64,000 nucleotides of DNA from Candidatus Hydrothermarchaeum profundi (lineage in GTDB: Archaea; Hydrothermarchaeota; Hydrothermarchaeia; Hydrothermarchaeales; Hydrothermarchaeaceae), in contig MTMF02000009.1 of the NCBI GenBank assembly GCA_002011125.2, forward strand, positions 272,332 to 336,331. Direction: 5' to 3'. Under the pieces are notes generated by a model that was not told where the DNA came from, ran no database searches, and saw only the letters and a list, made by a program, of their open reading frames with translations. The first letter of the stretch is position 1. Each line of letters begins with the position of its first letter. The position numbers were made by a program, and so were the translations under genes. Shown piece by piece: positions 1 through 7,255 of this stretch.

Positions 1-236
1 TTTTGGCTTTTGGATTGATTTTCCAACTTCCTCTAGTGATATGGTTGCTATTGAAGGCCGAACTTATAACAGTGCAAGAATTAAAAGAAAAGAGAAAGCT
101 TATTTATATAGGACTTGGGGTAGGAGGGATAATTGTCGCTCCGGATCCTACGCCAATTACTCCATTATTAGTTGCTATTTCCTTAATTGTAGTTTTTGAA
201 GTCAGCTTATTCTTGGCTGATAAATTAAAAGGTTAA
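1..236 (+). CDS. tatC: Sec-independent protein translocase TatC, C-terminal part
   Basis: The gene is cut by the window start; only the last 77 or so codons are visible and the true start is upstream. TatC is the polytopic membrane subunit of the twin-arginine translocase, which recognises twin-arginine signal peptides on folded, often cofactor-bearing proteins. The fragment begins with a conserved TatC-like helix (FGLIFQLP), then a charged KEKRK loop, a PDPTPITP segment where the family has its conserved PD, and a last hydrophobic helix. It ends in LADKLKG. The assignment rests on this C-terminal pattern. Whether tatA lies upstream cannot be seen. Confidence 0.8.
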   Translation, partial: LAFGLIFQLPLVIWLLLKAELITVQELKEKRKLIYIGLGVGGIIVAPDPTPITPLLVAISLIVVFEVSLFLADKLKG

Positions 237-264
237 TATATGAGAAAATGATATTGTGTAAAAG

Positions 265-504
265 ATGCTTAAATGCCCAATATGTAAAAAGGAAACTAGG
301 TTAAAGAGAGTTATAGGTGAAGGAGGAGAGATATTAAAAGACTACATATGTGAAAATTGTTATATAGGATGGTATATCCCTGAATCAGGCGGTGCTCCAA
401 AAATAAGAGTATCTACCACTCATTCTATAGCTCAGAAACTCTCTGATGAAGAGTTCAAAAAGCTTTTAGAAAGAATTAGGAAATATGAAGAATCTCAGAA
501 ATGA
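265..504 (+). CDS. Small zinc-ribbon protein of unknown function
   Basis: A 79-residue protein with two CxxC knuckles (CPIC near residue 4 and CENC near residue 29), which should bind one zinc ion as a ribbon. The C-terminal half (SDEEFKKLLERIRKYEES) is predicted helical. No enzymatic motif is visible and I do not recognise the family. It follows tatC by 28 nt, so it may be cotranscribed with it. Its last 10 nt overlap the 3' end of the convergent thioredoxin gene. The coding frame is convincing because the cysteine pairs are regularly spaced and the protein is charged and compact; the function is unknown. Confidence 0.65.
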   Translation: MLKCPICKKETRLKRVIGEGGEILKDYICENCYIGWYIPESGGAPKIRVSTTHSIAQKLSDEEFKKLLERIRKYEESQK

Positions 505-887
505 GGCCTTAGTTTTTCCAAAAGTTGTGGCTTTGGAAGAGCTCCAACGATCTTCTCCACTACCTGGCCATTCTTGAATAGGAGGAGGGTGGGTATGCTC
601 ATTATGTTAAACAGAGTAGCGGTCTTCTTATTTTCATCCACATTGAGCTTAGCGCAGACAAGCTTGCCTCTATATTCATTAGCAAGGTCTTCTATAACTG
701 GCGCTACTATTTTACAGGGGTGACACCAGTCGGCCCAGAAGTCTACAAGGACCAACGGATATTTTTTGATTACTTCACCAAAATCAGAGTCGGTTACCTT
801 TATAACCCCTTGAGGAAAATCCTGTCCCCTGGCTTTTTTAAGCATCTCCTCCATTTTCTTTTTCTTTATCCTTTCCACTTCATCCAT
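495..887 (-). CDS. trx: Thioredoxin (WCHPC active site)
   Basis: A 130-residue thioredoxin that reduces protein disulfides in the cytoplasm. The fold is complete: a VLVDFWADW strand, the active-site C55-H56-P57-C58, a cis-proline in SIPT near residue 99, and the final FKNGQVVEKIVGA strand. The active site is CHPC rather than the usual CGPC, which normally shifts the redox potential upward. A lysine-rich extension of about 25 residues precedes the domain. ATG 887 fits an AT-rich TATA-like element (912-922) that could also drive the divergent biotin ligase gene. An internal ATG at 854 is an alternative start. Confidence 0.9.
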   Translation of the reverse strand: MDEVERIKKKKMEEMLKKARGQDFPQGVIKVTDSDFGEVIKKYPLVLVDFWADWCHPCKIVAPVIEDLANEYRGKLVCAKLNVDENKKTATLFNIMSIPTLLLFKNGQVVEKIVGALPKPQLLEKLRPHF

Positions 888-911
888 GTCTTTTATAAAC
901 CCTTAGAGGTC

Positions 912-922
912 TACATATATAA
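912..922. promoter_or_regulatory. Shared TATA-like element between thioredoxin and birA
   Basis: The AT-rich stretch (tacatatataa) between the divergent trx and birA genes is centred about 26-30 nt from trx ATG 887 and about 20 nt from birA ATG 935/938. One box could therefore position near-leaderless transcripts in both directions. The call rests on position and composition only. Confidence 0.4.
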
Positions 923-934
923 TTTGCGGTAACT

Positions 935-1660
935 ATGATGATACTTCACTTTAAAGAGGTAGATTCTACAAACGAGGTGGCTAAGAAGTTAGCAGCAATA
1001 GGTGCGCCTGAGTGGACTATAGTATCCTCGGACTCACAGACAGAAGGAAAAGGACGCCTAGGCAGAAGATGGATTTCACCCCAGGGAGGCCTGTGGATAT
1101 CCATAGTCCTTAGACCAGATATAGAAGAGTCTAGACTGCCGATAATCCCTATGGTAAGTGGTATATCGGTTGCAAAAGTATTATGTGATATGTATGGATT
1201 ACCAGCTAAGTTAAAGTGGCCGAATGATGTGCTCCTAAAAGAGAGAAAAGTATGCGGAATCCTAGCTGAAGCAGGTGAAAATGTTGAATATGTGGTTGTC
1301 GGTATTGGAATAAACGCCAATATAGATATGAACAAATTTCCTGCTCAACTTCGCAACAGTACAACTACTATCAGCACAGAACTAAAAAGAGAAGTTGACT
1401 TGAATGCATTAAAGATAGGGCTATTAGATCAGTTTAAAGAGGATTATAATAATCTCATAAGACAAGATTTCTCTATTTTAAAGGAAGAGTGGAGACACCT
1501 CTCCTCAACTCTCGGACAGAAGGTTAAAGTGATAACTCCAAAAGAGATCATAGAAGGAAATGCAATCGACATTGACGGCGAAGGAGCGCTGCTCATAGAA
1601 GTAAGTGGCCGTATCAAAAGGATTTTTTCTGGAGATTGCATTCACTTAAGTAACTTTTAA
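935..1660 (+). CDS. birA: Biotin-[acetyl-CoA-carboxylase] ligase (BirA catalytic domain)
   Basis: A 241-residue biotin protein ligase that makes biotinyl-5'-AMP and transfers biotin to a carrier-protein lysine. The adenylate-binding loop GKGRLGRRW is at residues 38-46, the KWPND motif at 94-98, and KVCGILAE follows, all diagnostic. A small C-terminal SH3-like domain (LGQKVKVITPKE...) completes the enzyme. There is no N-terminal helix-turn-helix, so this is the monofunctional type, not the E. coli repressor type. Tandem ATGs at 935 and 938 are both possible starts. bioY follows 27 nt downstream with its own TATA box, giving a biotin uptake and attachment pair. Confidence 0.92.
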   Translation: MMILHFKEVDSTNEVAKKLAAIGAPEWTIVSSDSQTEGKGRLGRRWISPQGGLWISIVLRPDIEESRLPIIPMVSGISVAKVLCDMYGLPAKLKWPNDVLLKERKVCGILAEAGENVEYVVVGIGINANIDMNKFPAQLRNSTTTISTELKREVDLNALKIGLLDQFKEDYNNLIRQDFSILKEEWRHLSSTLGQKVKVITPKEIIEGNAIDIDGEGALLIEVSGRIKRIFSGDCIHLSNF

Positions 1661-1687
1661 ATAGAAAAACTTAGATTTTGACCTTCC

Positions 1688-2506
1688 ATGGAGATCATAA
1701 CTTCGTATAGACAAGCTCGTTACAATTTCTATAGATGGAGATACGAATCAGGATTTGTGTATAAATTGGCATTAGCTTTTATGTTTGCCGGATTGACAGG
1801 TATTGGAGCTCAGATAAGGATACCCCTCCCTTTTACCCCAGTGCCAATAACTGGCCAAGTCTTTTTTGTCCTACTTAGCGGCGTAGTACTTGGAAAATAT
1901 GGCGGACTAAGTCAAGGAATTTACGCTGGGTTAGGGGGCGCTGGTATACCTTGGTTTAATGGTATGAAGGGAGGCTGGGGTGTTCTCACAGGCGTTACTG
2001 GCGGGTATATTCTAGGATTTATCCTTGCAGCAAGTCTCATAGGATGGTTTGTAGATAACTATACTAGGTCAAGGACTTTTTCTTTCCAATTATCCCTCAT
2101 GTTCTTAGGAGTAGCAGTTATATATGGACTGGGATCCTTACAATTCTCGCTTGTGTTAGGTACTGGTTTCAATGAAACTCTTACAAAAGCTGTTTTACCA
2201 TTTATTCCTGGAGATATTGCTAAAGCCGTGGGGGTAGTGCTTCTAGCAACTGCTATTCTTCCTAAAGAAAGCTACAACGGAGAAGTGGATTTTGAGTCTA
2301 CTTCCCATGATAGGCGCCGCCTCTATATGGCCGGGTTTGTTTTTAGTGGATTACTGACATGTTTCTTTTTACTTTTGTTCTGGGCTAAAATTGTGAGTTT
2401 AGGTCAAGCAAATAATTTAATAGTTTTAAAAAACAGCGCTTGGTTTTCTTTATCAGCATTAATAACAGGGCTTCTCTCTCTTCATTTTTTAAAACTCCTC
2501 AGGTAG
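1688..2506 (+). CDS. bioY: BioY biotin transporter (ECF S component) with C-terminal extension
   Basis: A 272-residue membrane protein. Residues 25-190 match BioY, the substrate-specific subunit of energy-coupling-factor biotin transporters. Visible features are the conserved loop PFTPVPITGQ, a GLGGAGIPWF segment, a GGYILGF helix, and the LPFIPGDIAKA motif near the end of the domain. Beyond the usual BioY end there are about 70 extra residues with two more predicted membrane helices (after RRRLYMAGF and before LHFLKLLR). That extension is unusual. A TATA-like box (1653-1662) lies 26-30 nt before ATG 1688, so the message is probably leaderless. No EcfA/T genes are adjacent; a shared module elsewhere or solitary BioY action is possible. 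Confidence 0.9.
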   Translation: MEIITSYRQARYNFYRWRYESGFVYKLALAFMFAGLTGIGAQIRIPLPFTPVPITGQVFFVLLSGVVLGKYGGLSQGIYAGLGGAGIPWFNGMKGGWGVLTGVTGGYILGFILAASLIGWFVDNYTRSRTFSFQLSLMFLGVAVIYGLGSLQFSLVLGTGFNETLTKAVLPFIPGDIAKAVGVVLLATAILPKESYNGEVDFESTSHDRRRLYMAGFVFSGLLTCFFLLLFWAKIVSLGQANNLIVLKNSAWFSLSALITGLLSLHFLKLLR

Positions 2507-2556
2507 ACGCTTAAATAAGAAATATCGCTTGATAAAAAACACTTAAGTAAAATTAG

Positions 2557-2715
2557 TGCGGATTCGGACGCAGCCGAAAGGTTTGGCACCGTTTGGTCCG
2601 AAGACCTTGGGTGCTTTGCCTTTCAGACAGGTGATACCTCCGGAGAGGCATTCCTGTCGCTCGTAGCGGTTTATCCGAAGACGAACCGCTGCGAATCACT
2701 ACACCCGAATCCGCA
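2557..2715 (+). ncRNA. Candidate structured RNA, four-way junction of about 159 nt (family unknown)
   Basis: A G+C-rich stretch in AT-rich intergenic DNA. A perfect 11-bp closing stem (2557-2567 with 2705-2715, ends TGCGGATTCGG/CCGAATCCGCA) encloses three hairpins. Hairpin 1 (about 2575-2625) has GAAAGG/CCTTTC, GCAC/GTGC and GGTC/GACC helices capped by a CGAA tetraloop. Hairpin 2 (about 2626-2659) has GACAGG/CCTGTC and CCTC/GAGG helices capped by CGGA. Hairpin 3 (about 2664-2692) has AGCGGTT/AACCGCT. A TATA-like box (cttaaata, 2510-2517) lies upstream and a T-rich run follows 2715. I see neither the conserved RNase P RNA blocks nor the SRP S-domain GGAAG/GAGCA elements. Strand is chosen from the upstream box and is not certain. 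Confidence 0.6.
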
Positions 2716-2804
2716 AATAGTTGTTGAATTTTATTAGTATATATTTATTGTTATTTGTAAACCTTTACTTCCTCTGAAGCATGTGGAAAAAATGGTAAGA
2801 GATT

Positions 2805-3887
2805 TTATATCCAGTCCTTAGATTCTAATTTCTGAGGCAAATACACATCTGTCATAAACGTTATTCCATGCTTGGCTAGTGCCTGGAGTTCCGCCTTTTC
2901 TCCTCTGCTTATCATGAGCTGAAGCTCTTTTCTCCATTTCTTGTTATTTTTTATCCAAGGATACTCCAGCATTTTCTGGGCTTTTTTCAAATCCCATTCA
3001 GTCATCTTCAGACGGGCTGCCTTAGGAACATTAAATTTGTCTAGGTCACTTGGGAGTAGACCCAAAAGCTTTGCACTAGGTACGGCGAGATATGCGCTTT
3101 CAAAACTTAGTGAGATGCTTCCTCTCTTATAACTTGAACATATTTGCATGCCATAGCTATCGCTGTCTGTTAGAACATAAACGGGGAGCTTTTCCTCTTT
3201 ATTTAATCTCCTTATAAGCCTCCTAGTAGCAATGTCAGGCTGTCCTTTTCCGGTGATTAAGAGACATTTATTTTTTTTATGGAAATCTTCTTCTATTAAT
3301 CGTATTAGTGCGGCATCTTTTTCCACTACTAAAATGTAATCCGCTCCGCAGTCTATGATTTCTACTTCATCTATAAATGGGCTTATTGACCAGCCGCCTC
3401 TACCAAGACTGTTACAGTTGAATGTATCGTTTCCTTCTCTTAAGGTGAGATCCCCTATGCATACGCCCTTAGCCGAGGCAACTACTCTTAGGCAGGGACG
3501 GGTGACTCCGAGCGTCACTGCGATATCTTCTATTATATTGTCACTAGTTTTTTGGTCCTTATTGAAGAGCTCTGGATCTTGGTAATAAATCTCGCGTTTA
3601 GTCAGATGTTTTTCTCTTTCAGCGCTTTCATAAAGTATGCTCATTACATAAAGCATTTGAGTAAATGCTGTCACTGTTCCGGTATTATGGAAGCTCCTCT
3701 GAGACATGCTTTCTCCAATATAAATCAAATCCTTTTTTTCATCGTAAATAAAATTGTCCGCCCCTCGGGTGGGAACATTAAAAGCCGGGTTTTTTCTGCT
3801 TCTTATGTCTCTTGCTATTCCTTTTGCTACTCGCTTTAGCTCCCTTACAAGCTCGCGTGCATCCATTTTTTCTTTTATTTTTTTCAT
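2805..3887 (-). CDS. top6A: DNA topoisomerase VI subunit A (Spo11-like)
   Basis: A 360-residue catalytic subunit of the type IIB topoisomerase, which makes two-base-staggered double-strand breaks and relaxes or decatenates DNA with subunit B. The 5Y-CAP domain carries the nucleophilic tyrosine in KREIYYQDP (Tyr101 or Tyr102). The Toprim domain shows the acidic residue in ILVVEKDAA near residue 185 and the DSDSYG metal-binding pair near 241-246. RSRKNPAFNVPTRG is also typical. The length is normal for the family. It starts one nucleotide after the top6B stop, so the two are translated from one message headed by a small RHH gene. Confidence 0.96.
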   Translation of the reverse strand: MKKIKEKMDARELVRELKRVAKGIARDIRSRKNPAFNVPTRGADNFIYDEKKDLIYIGESMSQRSFHNTGTVTAFTQMLYVMSILYESAEREKHLTKREIYYQDPELFNKDQKTSDNIIEDIAVTLGVTRPCLRVVASAKGVCIGDLTLREGNDTFNCNSLGRGGWSISPFIDEVEIIDCGADYILVVEKDAALIRLIEEDFHKKNKCLLITGKGQPDIATRRLIRRLNKEEKLPVYVLTDSDSYGMQICSSYKRGSISLSFESAYLAVPSAKLLGLLPSDLDKFNVPKAARLKMTEWDLKKAQKMLEYPWIKNNKKWRKELQLMISRGEKAELQALAKHGITFMTDVYLPQKLESKDWI

Positions 3888-3888
3888 T

Positions 3889-5778
3889 TTAACCCCCCGT
3901 TAAAGTCGCTTGCACAGCTATTGGCCTTCTCCTGCGGATTTCTTGAACCAGTGGCTTATAGATTCTCTCTTTCTTCTCACCGGTCATTTTAGATATCGAT
4001 TCCGATACTATCTCAGCATGCTTTTCTAGGAATTCCCTCGCTTTCCCTGAAAGTCTGTGTTTCTCCATCATGCTAACATGTTTCCTAAGCTTTCTACTAG
4101 CCGCCTGTAATGCCCTTTTTATTTCCTCAGCTATAACATCATCCGCCCCAATCGCCTGTTTAGCTACTCCTAGATACTTGAGCTGTGGTGATGTAACATG
4201 AACTACGAAGATAACAGGAGCGCTTGGAAGTGATCCTTTTTTTCCTAGCTTATAGAGAGACCAGTCAATTTCTCTCGCTGTTTGAGTGATGATATCGCTT
4301 CCAAACTCATATATAAGGGGAGTGCAATTAGCAATTCTTATTAATTTATCTTGGTCTCTAAGATCCGGAGAAATCTCCCCCCCATACATACCGAGAACCT
4401 GAACCTGAACTGGTCTTCCACTAGTGCTGGTCGGCTTCCTTTCCACATAAACATGTTTCTCCGGGTTATAAATCGAGACAAAGCCTCTTATTAAGGTTTT
4501 TTTAGGTATGGGCATAAGAGAATCCATTGGTGGCGAAGGAAAAGACATTGACCTCAGAGTTTCAGCGACTAGCCTAACTTTTTTTTCATCGTTTAATATC
4601 ATGTTTACAGTAGTTTTTTCTGTAAAAATCTGCTTCGGTAAAGGTTGACCATCAAGCTTGAATAACTTCTTCAGTTCATTATTGTCGAGAGACCTAATGT
4701 TATTGCTAAGTTTACCGCTTATGTAGAGTTTCGCTGCATAATCGCGATCAATATCTACGTCCCTAACCAGAGTTTTTAGATAAGCACTAATCTTTTCAGG
4801 ACTCTTTTTAAGTTCTTTAACCTTCTCACTTTGAGCTATTCTCTTGACAATGTCTCCTGCAAAGAAATTCTGTTGATCAAAATATTGAAGTATCGTAGCT
4901 CTCTCTATAAGCTCTTTTATTTTCTTATCGCCGATCCGGCAAAAGTTCTTTTTAAGAAATCCTGCTAAAGAAATACTTCTTATCCTAGACTGATATGCTA
5001 GCAGATCCTTTAATTGACCTATGTCTACCGAGTTAGGATGTGGAGGAACGGGAGCAGGTATCGGTATTCCCTCGCTTGTTCTTTTTTCATATTTAGTTAT
5101 GTTTCCATTTTCTTTTAAGATAAAAGTTATATAAGGATGGATTGCCGCCATTCTCCTAATAAACTCTATAATATTACCCCGAGCTCGGGAGTAATCCCCT
5201 AAGAGAGTTAGAGAGACTCTAGTTCCATGCTCTGGAAATTCGCCTTCATAGGGCTCTTCAACTACCTTGGTTACTTTGCCCTTACCATAGTCGTAAACAT
5301 GGCGATGGGCTATTTTTTCTGTAAAAGTTTTACTTATAATTTCCATAGGCTTACCGGTGCTTTGGCTTGCATATATAGCGGCAGCTTTCCATCCTATACC
5401 CTGCTGAGACCTACTAGCTTTATATTCGATTGTACCTGTGCCACCTGCTCGAACAATGATTTGAACCTTATTTTTCGGTATTCCTATTCCATTGTCCTGA
5501 ATACTGATTTGCAGTTCTCCCCGAGATTTATCAACTACTGAAACGCTTACCATAATTTCAGCATTATAATCGTCATTCCCAGTTGACCTCAATAATACCT
5601 CTCTAGCCTTATCAATAGCGTCTGCTGCATTTTGAACCCCCTCAACGACTGTTTGAAACGGTGCCCTAGCCTTTTGCCCGAAACCTGTATCAACTCTTTT
5701 TAAAAGTTCTTCAGCGGATTGAAGCCGGATATGGTTATGGATCTGCTCTTCTGCTTTTTTCCTTGAAATTTTTTTCAT
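3889..5778 (-). CDS. top6B: DNA topoisomerase VI subunit B (GHKL ATPase)
   Basis: A 629-residue ATP-operated clamp subunit of topoisomerase VI. Bergerat-fold motifs are visible: the N box EGVQNAADA (residues 46-54), the G1 box DNGIGIP near 97, the G2 loop QQGIGWKAAA near 124, and HGTRVSLTL near 183. A helix-two-turn-helix region and the transducer domain (GFVSIYNPEKHVYVERK and following) occupy the rest. ATG 5778 overlaps the stop of the upstream small RHH gene as ATGA, which fixes the start and implies translational coupling. Together with top6A it supplies the main chromosome decatenase of archaea that lack gyrase. Confidence 0.96.
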   Translation of the reverse strand: MKKISRKKAEEQIHNHIRLQSAEELLKRVDTGFGQKARAPFQTVVEGVQNAADAIDKAREVLLRSTGNDDYNAEIMVSVSVVDKSRGELQISIQDNGIGIPKNKVQIIVRAGGTGTIEYKASRSQQGIGWKAAAIYASQSTGKPMEIISKTFTEKIAHRHVYDYGKGKVTKVVEEPYEGEFPEHGTRVSLTLLGDYSRARGNIIEFIRRMAAIHPYITFILKENGNITKYEKRTSEGIPIPAPVPPHPNSVDIGQLKDLLAYQSRIRSISLAGFLKKNFCRIGDKKIKELIERATILQYFDQQNFFAGDIVKRIAQSEKVKELKKSPEKISAYLKTLVRDVDIDRDYAAKLYISGKLSNNIRSLDNNELKKLFKLDGQPLPKQIFTEKTTVNMILNDEKKVRLVAETLRSMSFPSPPMDSLMPIPKKTLIRGFVSIYNPEKHVYVERKPTSTSGRPVQVQVLGMYGGEISPDLRDQDKLIRIANCTPLIYEFGSDIITQTAREIDWSLYKLGKKGSLPSAPVIFVVHVTSPQLKYLGVAKQAIGADDVIAEEIKRALQAASRKLRKHVSMMEKHRLSGKAREFLEKHAEIVSESISKMTGEKKERIYKPLVQEIRRRRPIAVQATLTGG

Positions 5779-5915
5779 TTTTCCTTCCCCTTATATGAGA
5801 GATAAAAGTCGATTAAACGATTTACTAGATCGTCGTAGGTTTCTTTTTTCATCCCTATTTCTAGTAACCTATTTCTGGTTTCCTTGCGCAGTTGTATAGT
5901 GGTTATATCTTTCAT
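5775..5915 (-). CDS. Small ribbon-helix-helix (RHH) DNA-binding protein leading the top6BA operon
   Basis: A 46-codon gene read on the minus strand. The product starts MKDITTIQLRKETRNRLLE and continues with a conserved-looking KKETYDDLVNRLIDFYL helix. That is the standard RHH layout: a beta strand with alternating T-I-L residues, then two helices. Such proteins bind DNA as dimers and are common archaeal regulators or antitoxins. Its TGA overlaps the top6B ATG (ATGA). A TATA box at 5939-5950 is centred about 29 nt before ATG 5915, favouring this start over an in-frame ATG at 5936. No toxin partner is adjacent, so autoregulation of the topoisomerase operon is a reasonable inference. Confidence 0.72.
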   Translation of the reverse strand: MKDITTIQLRKETRNRLLEIGMKKETYDDLVNRLIDFYLSYKGKEK

Positions 5916-5938
5916 ATAGTTACTATAGATACTCATAG

Positions 5939-5950
5939 ATATATATAGCT
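5939..5950 (-). promoter_or_regulatory. TATA box of the RHH-top6B-top6A operon
   Basis: On the minus strand gctatatatatc is centred about 29 nt upstream of ATG 5915. This is the expected spacing for a leaderless archaeal transcript. A purine-rich BRE-like AGAA lies farther upstream. The call rests on position and composition. Confidence 0.5.
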
Positions 5951-5991
5951 TTATATTAGAAGAAATAGTTTTTCCAAGAGCATGGGAAAAA

Positions 5992-6609
5992 TTATAAGAT
6001 TCTCTCGTATTTTTCTACCTTTCTAAGAAGCTCGTCTCGCTCTTTTTCAATTCCTTGAATCCGCTCCCTCAATACGCCTAATTCGACTTCATATTTCGTA
6101 AGCTTCTTATTTTTCTCCTCCAGCTCCTCTTTCTTATCCTCAGCATATCTCCTAGTAGTACTAGATTCAACTTCAAGCTCTCTCACTCTATCTTTAAGCC
6201 TATTAATCTCAGTTTCATATTGCGATAATTTATCTTTCTTCTCCTTTAGCTCCATCACTAATGCTTCATTTTTGGCTTTTAGCCCAGCGTTCTCATTAGC
6301 CAACTCTGAGAACTTTTCTGTCTTACTCTCTAGTTCTGCCTTCAATTTCTCGATAGTTGCTTTAAGCTCGCTTATTAGCTGATTCTTTTCCTCTACCAAG
6401 GCTTCTTTTTCACTTAATTTAGTCTCGGCTCTAATCATGGCTTCTTGGATTGATGCAATTTCCTTTCTAAGAGACTCAAGCTCCCTATCTTTCTCTCTTA
6501 TCTCAGATTCTAGCTTTTCCTTACCTGCCAACTCTATTCTAAGTTTTTCTTCTGATTCTTTAAGTTGGCGTATCTGGGCCTCAAAAAACTCTTTTTCTTT
6601 CGTATGCAT
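5992..6609 (-). CDS. Coiled-coil protein of unknown function
   Basis: A 205-residue protein made almost entirely of charged heptads rich in E, K, L and R from residue 5 to the end, with no glycine- or proline-rich breaks. It should form one long parallel or antiparallel coiled coil of roughly 28 nm. There is no ATPase head, so it is not an SMC or Rad50 protein, and no signal peptide or membrane segment. A TATA-like tttaaatat lies about 27 nt upstream of ATG 6609, consistent with a leaderless message. Its gene runs toward the top6 operon but has its own promoter. A scaffold or chromosome-associated role is possible but unproven. Confidence 0.7.
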   Translation of the reverse strand: MHTKEKEFFEAQIRQLKESEEKLRIELAGKEKLESEIREKDRELESLRKEIASIQEAMIRAETKLSEKEALVEEKNQLISELKATIEKLKAELESKTEKFSELANENAGLKAKNEALVMELKEKKDKLSQYETEINRLKDRVRELEVESSTTRRYAEDKKEELEEKNKKLTKYEVELGVLRERIQGIEKERDELLRKVEKYERIL

Positions 6610-6768
6610 TAGAGAAAAAAATTTTAATTACTAATATTTAAATTCATCCTTGGTTCCGGAAAGGGCTGCCAAGCTTCCTAATTGTTTCATGGTCTTGGTA
6701 TATCATAATTATAGACATTTTTCCCAAACATGAAAATCTTTTATATTAAAATCACTAAATATCAAGCA

Positions 6769-7095
6769 ATGGTGCGTTCTCTTACAAATGTTGAAGCGAT
6801 AATTGTATCCAAAGTAACAAGCATAGGAATGACATCGGAAGAAGATGATACTCAATGGGAAGAAATTGAGATAACTGTACAGTATCGCAAGGATGGCAAG
6901 ACTATTAGTGTAGAAAGTCTTTCCTTTCTCGGATTTAAGCAGTTGATAATGGAAGCTGATAGAAAAGAGATAGCGGTTAAGTATTTGGAAAAGAGTGAAG
7001 AACCGGAAAAAGAGGATCTTAATCTGGATGTAATATCAATGGCAAGGGAACTTATAAAGGTGGAAAGAAGGCAGATAGACCCTGCTTTTGTATGA
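6769..7095 (+). CDS. Conserved-looking hypothetical protein
   Basis: I do not recognise this family. The 108-residue product starts MVRSLTNVEAIIVSKV, has two predicted beta hairpins (WEEIEITVQYRKDGKTISVES), and then an acidic helical C-terminus ending in RRQIDPAFV. There is no membrane segment and no cysteine pair. The start at 6769 is chosen over an upstream ATG at 6730 because a TATA-like box (tttatattaaaa, about 6739-6750) sits within the upstream extension, about 25 nt before 6769. It is divergent from the coiled-coil gene and is followed by the leader of the phosphoesterase gene. Confidence 0.6.
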   Translation: MVRSLTNVEAIIVSKVTSIGMTSEEDDTQWEEIEITVQYRKDGKTISVESLSFLGFKQLIMEADRKEIAVKYLEKSEEPEKEDLNLDVISMARELIKVERRQIDPAFV

Positions 7096-7176
7096 GTTCT
7101 ATCCTTTTTTAACACTTGGAAACTGAGCATTAAATAAAAAGCTACTTAATATTTTTTAACTAAGCTCCAAAAGATG

Positions 7177-7235
7177 AGGGGAAGTTAGTATTGACAGGGA
7201 ATCATTTATTAAGCACAATACTTACACCTTCCCCT
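7177..7235 (+). promoter_or_regulatory. Hairpin in the 5' leader of the phosphoesterase gene
   Basis: AGGGGAAG (7177-7184) pairs with CTTCCCCT (7228-7235). Inside, TTAGTATTG pairs imperfectly with CAATACTTA, separated by a three-base bulge on the 3' side. The apical loop is AT-rich. The hairpin ends about 20 nt before ATG 7256 and just before a Shine-Dalgarno-like GTGGAGG. It could be an mRNA control element or the terminator of the upstream gene; no known riboswitch consensus is evident. Confidence 0.4.
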
Positions 7236-7255
7236 AGATAAGTGGAGGATATAAA

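Noticed and set aside
2557-2715. RNase P RNA or SRP RNA
   Set aside because: At 159 nt it is short, and the conserved blocks of RNase P and the SRP S-domain GGAAG/GAGCA elements are not visible.
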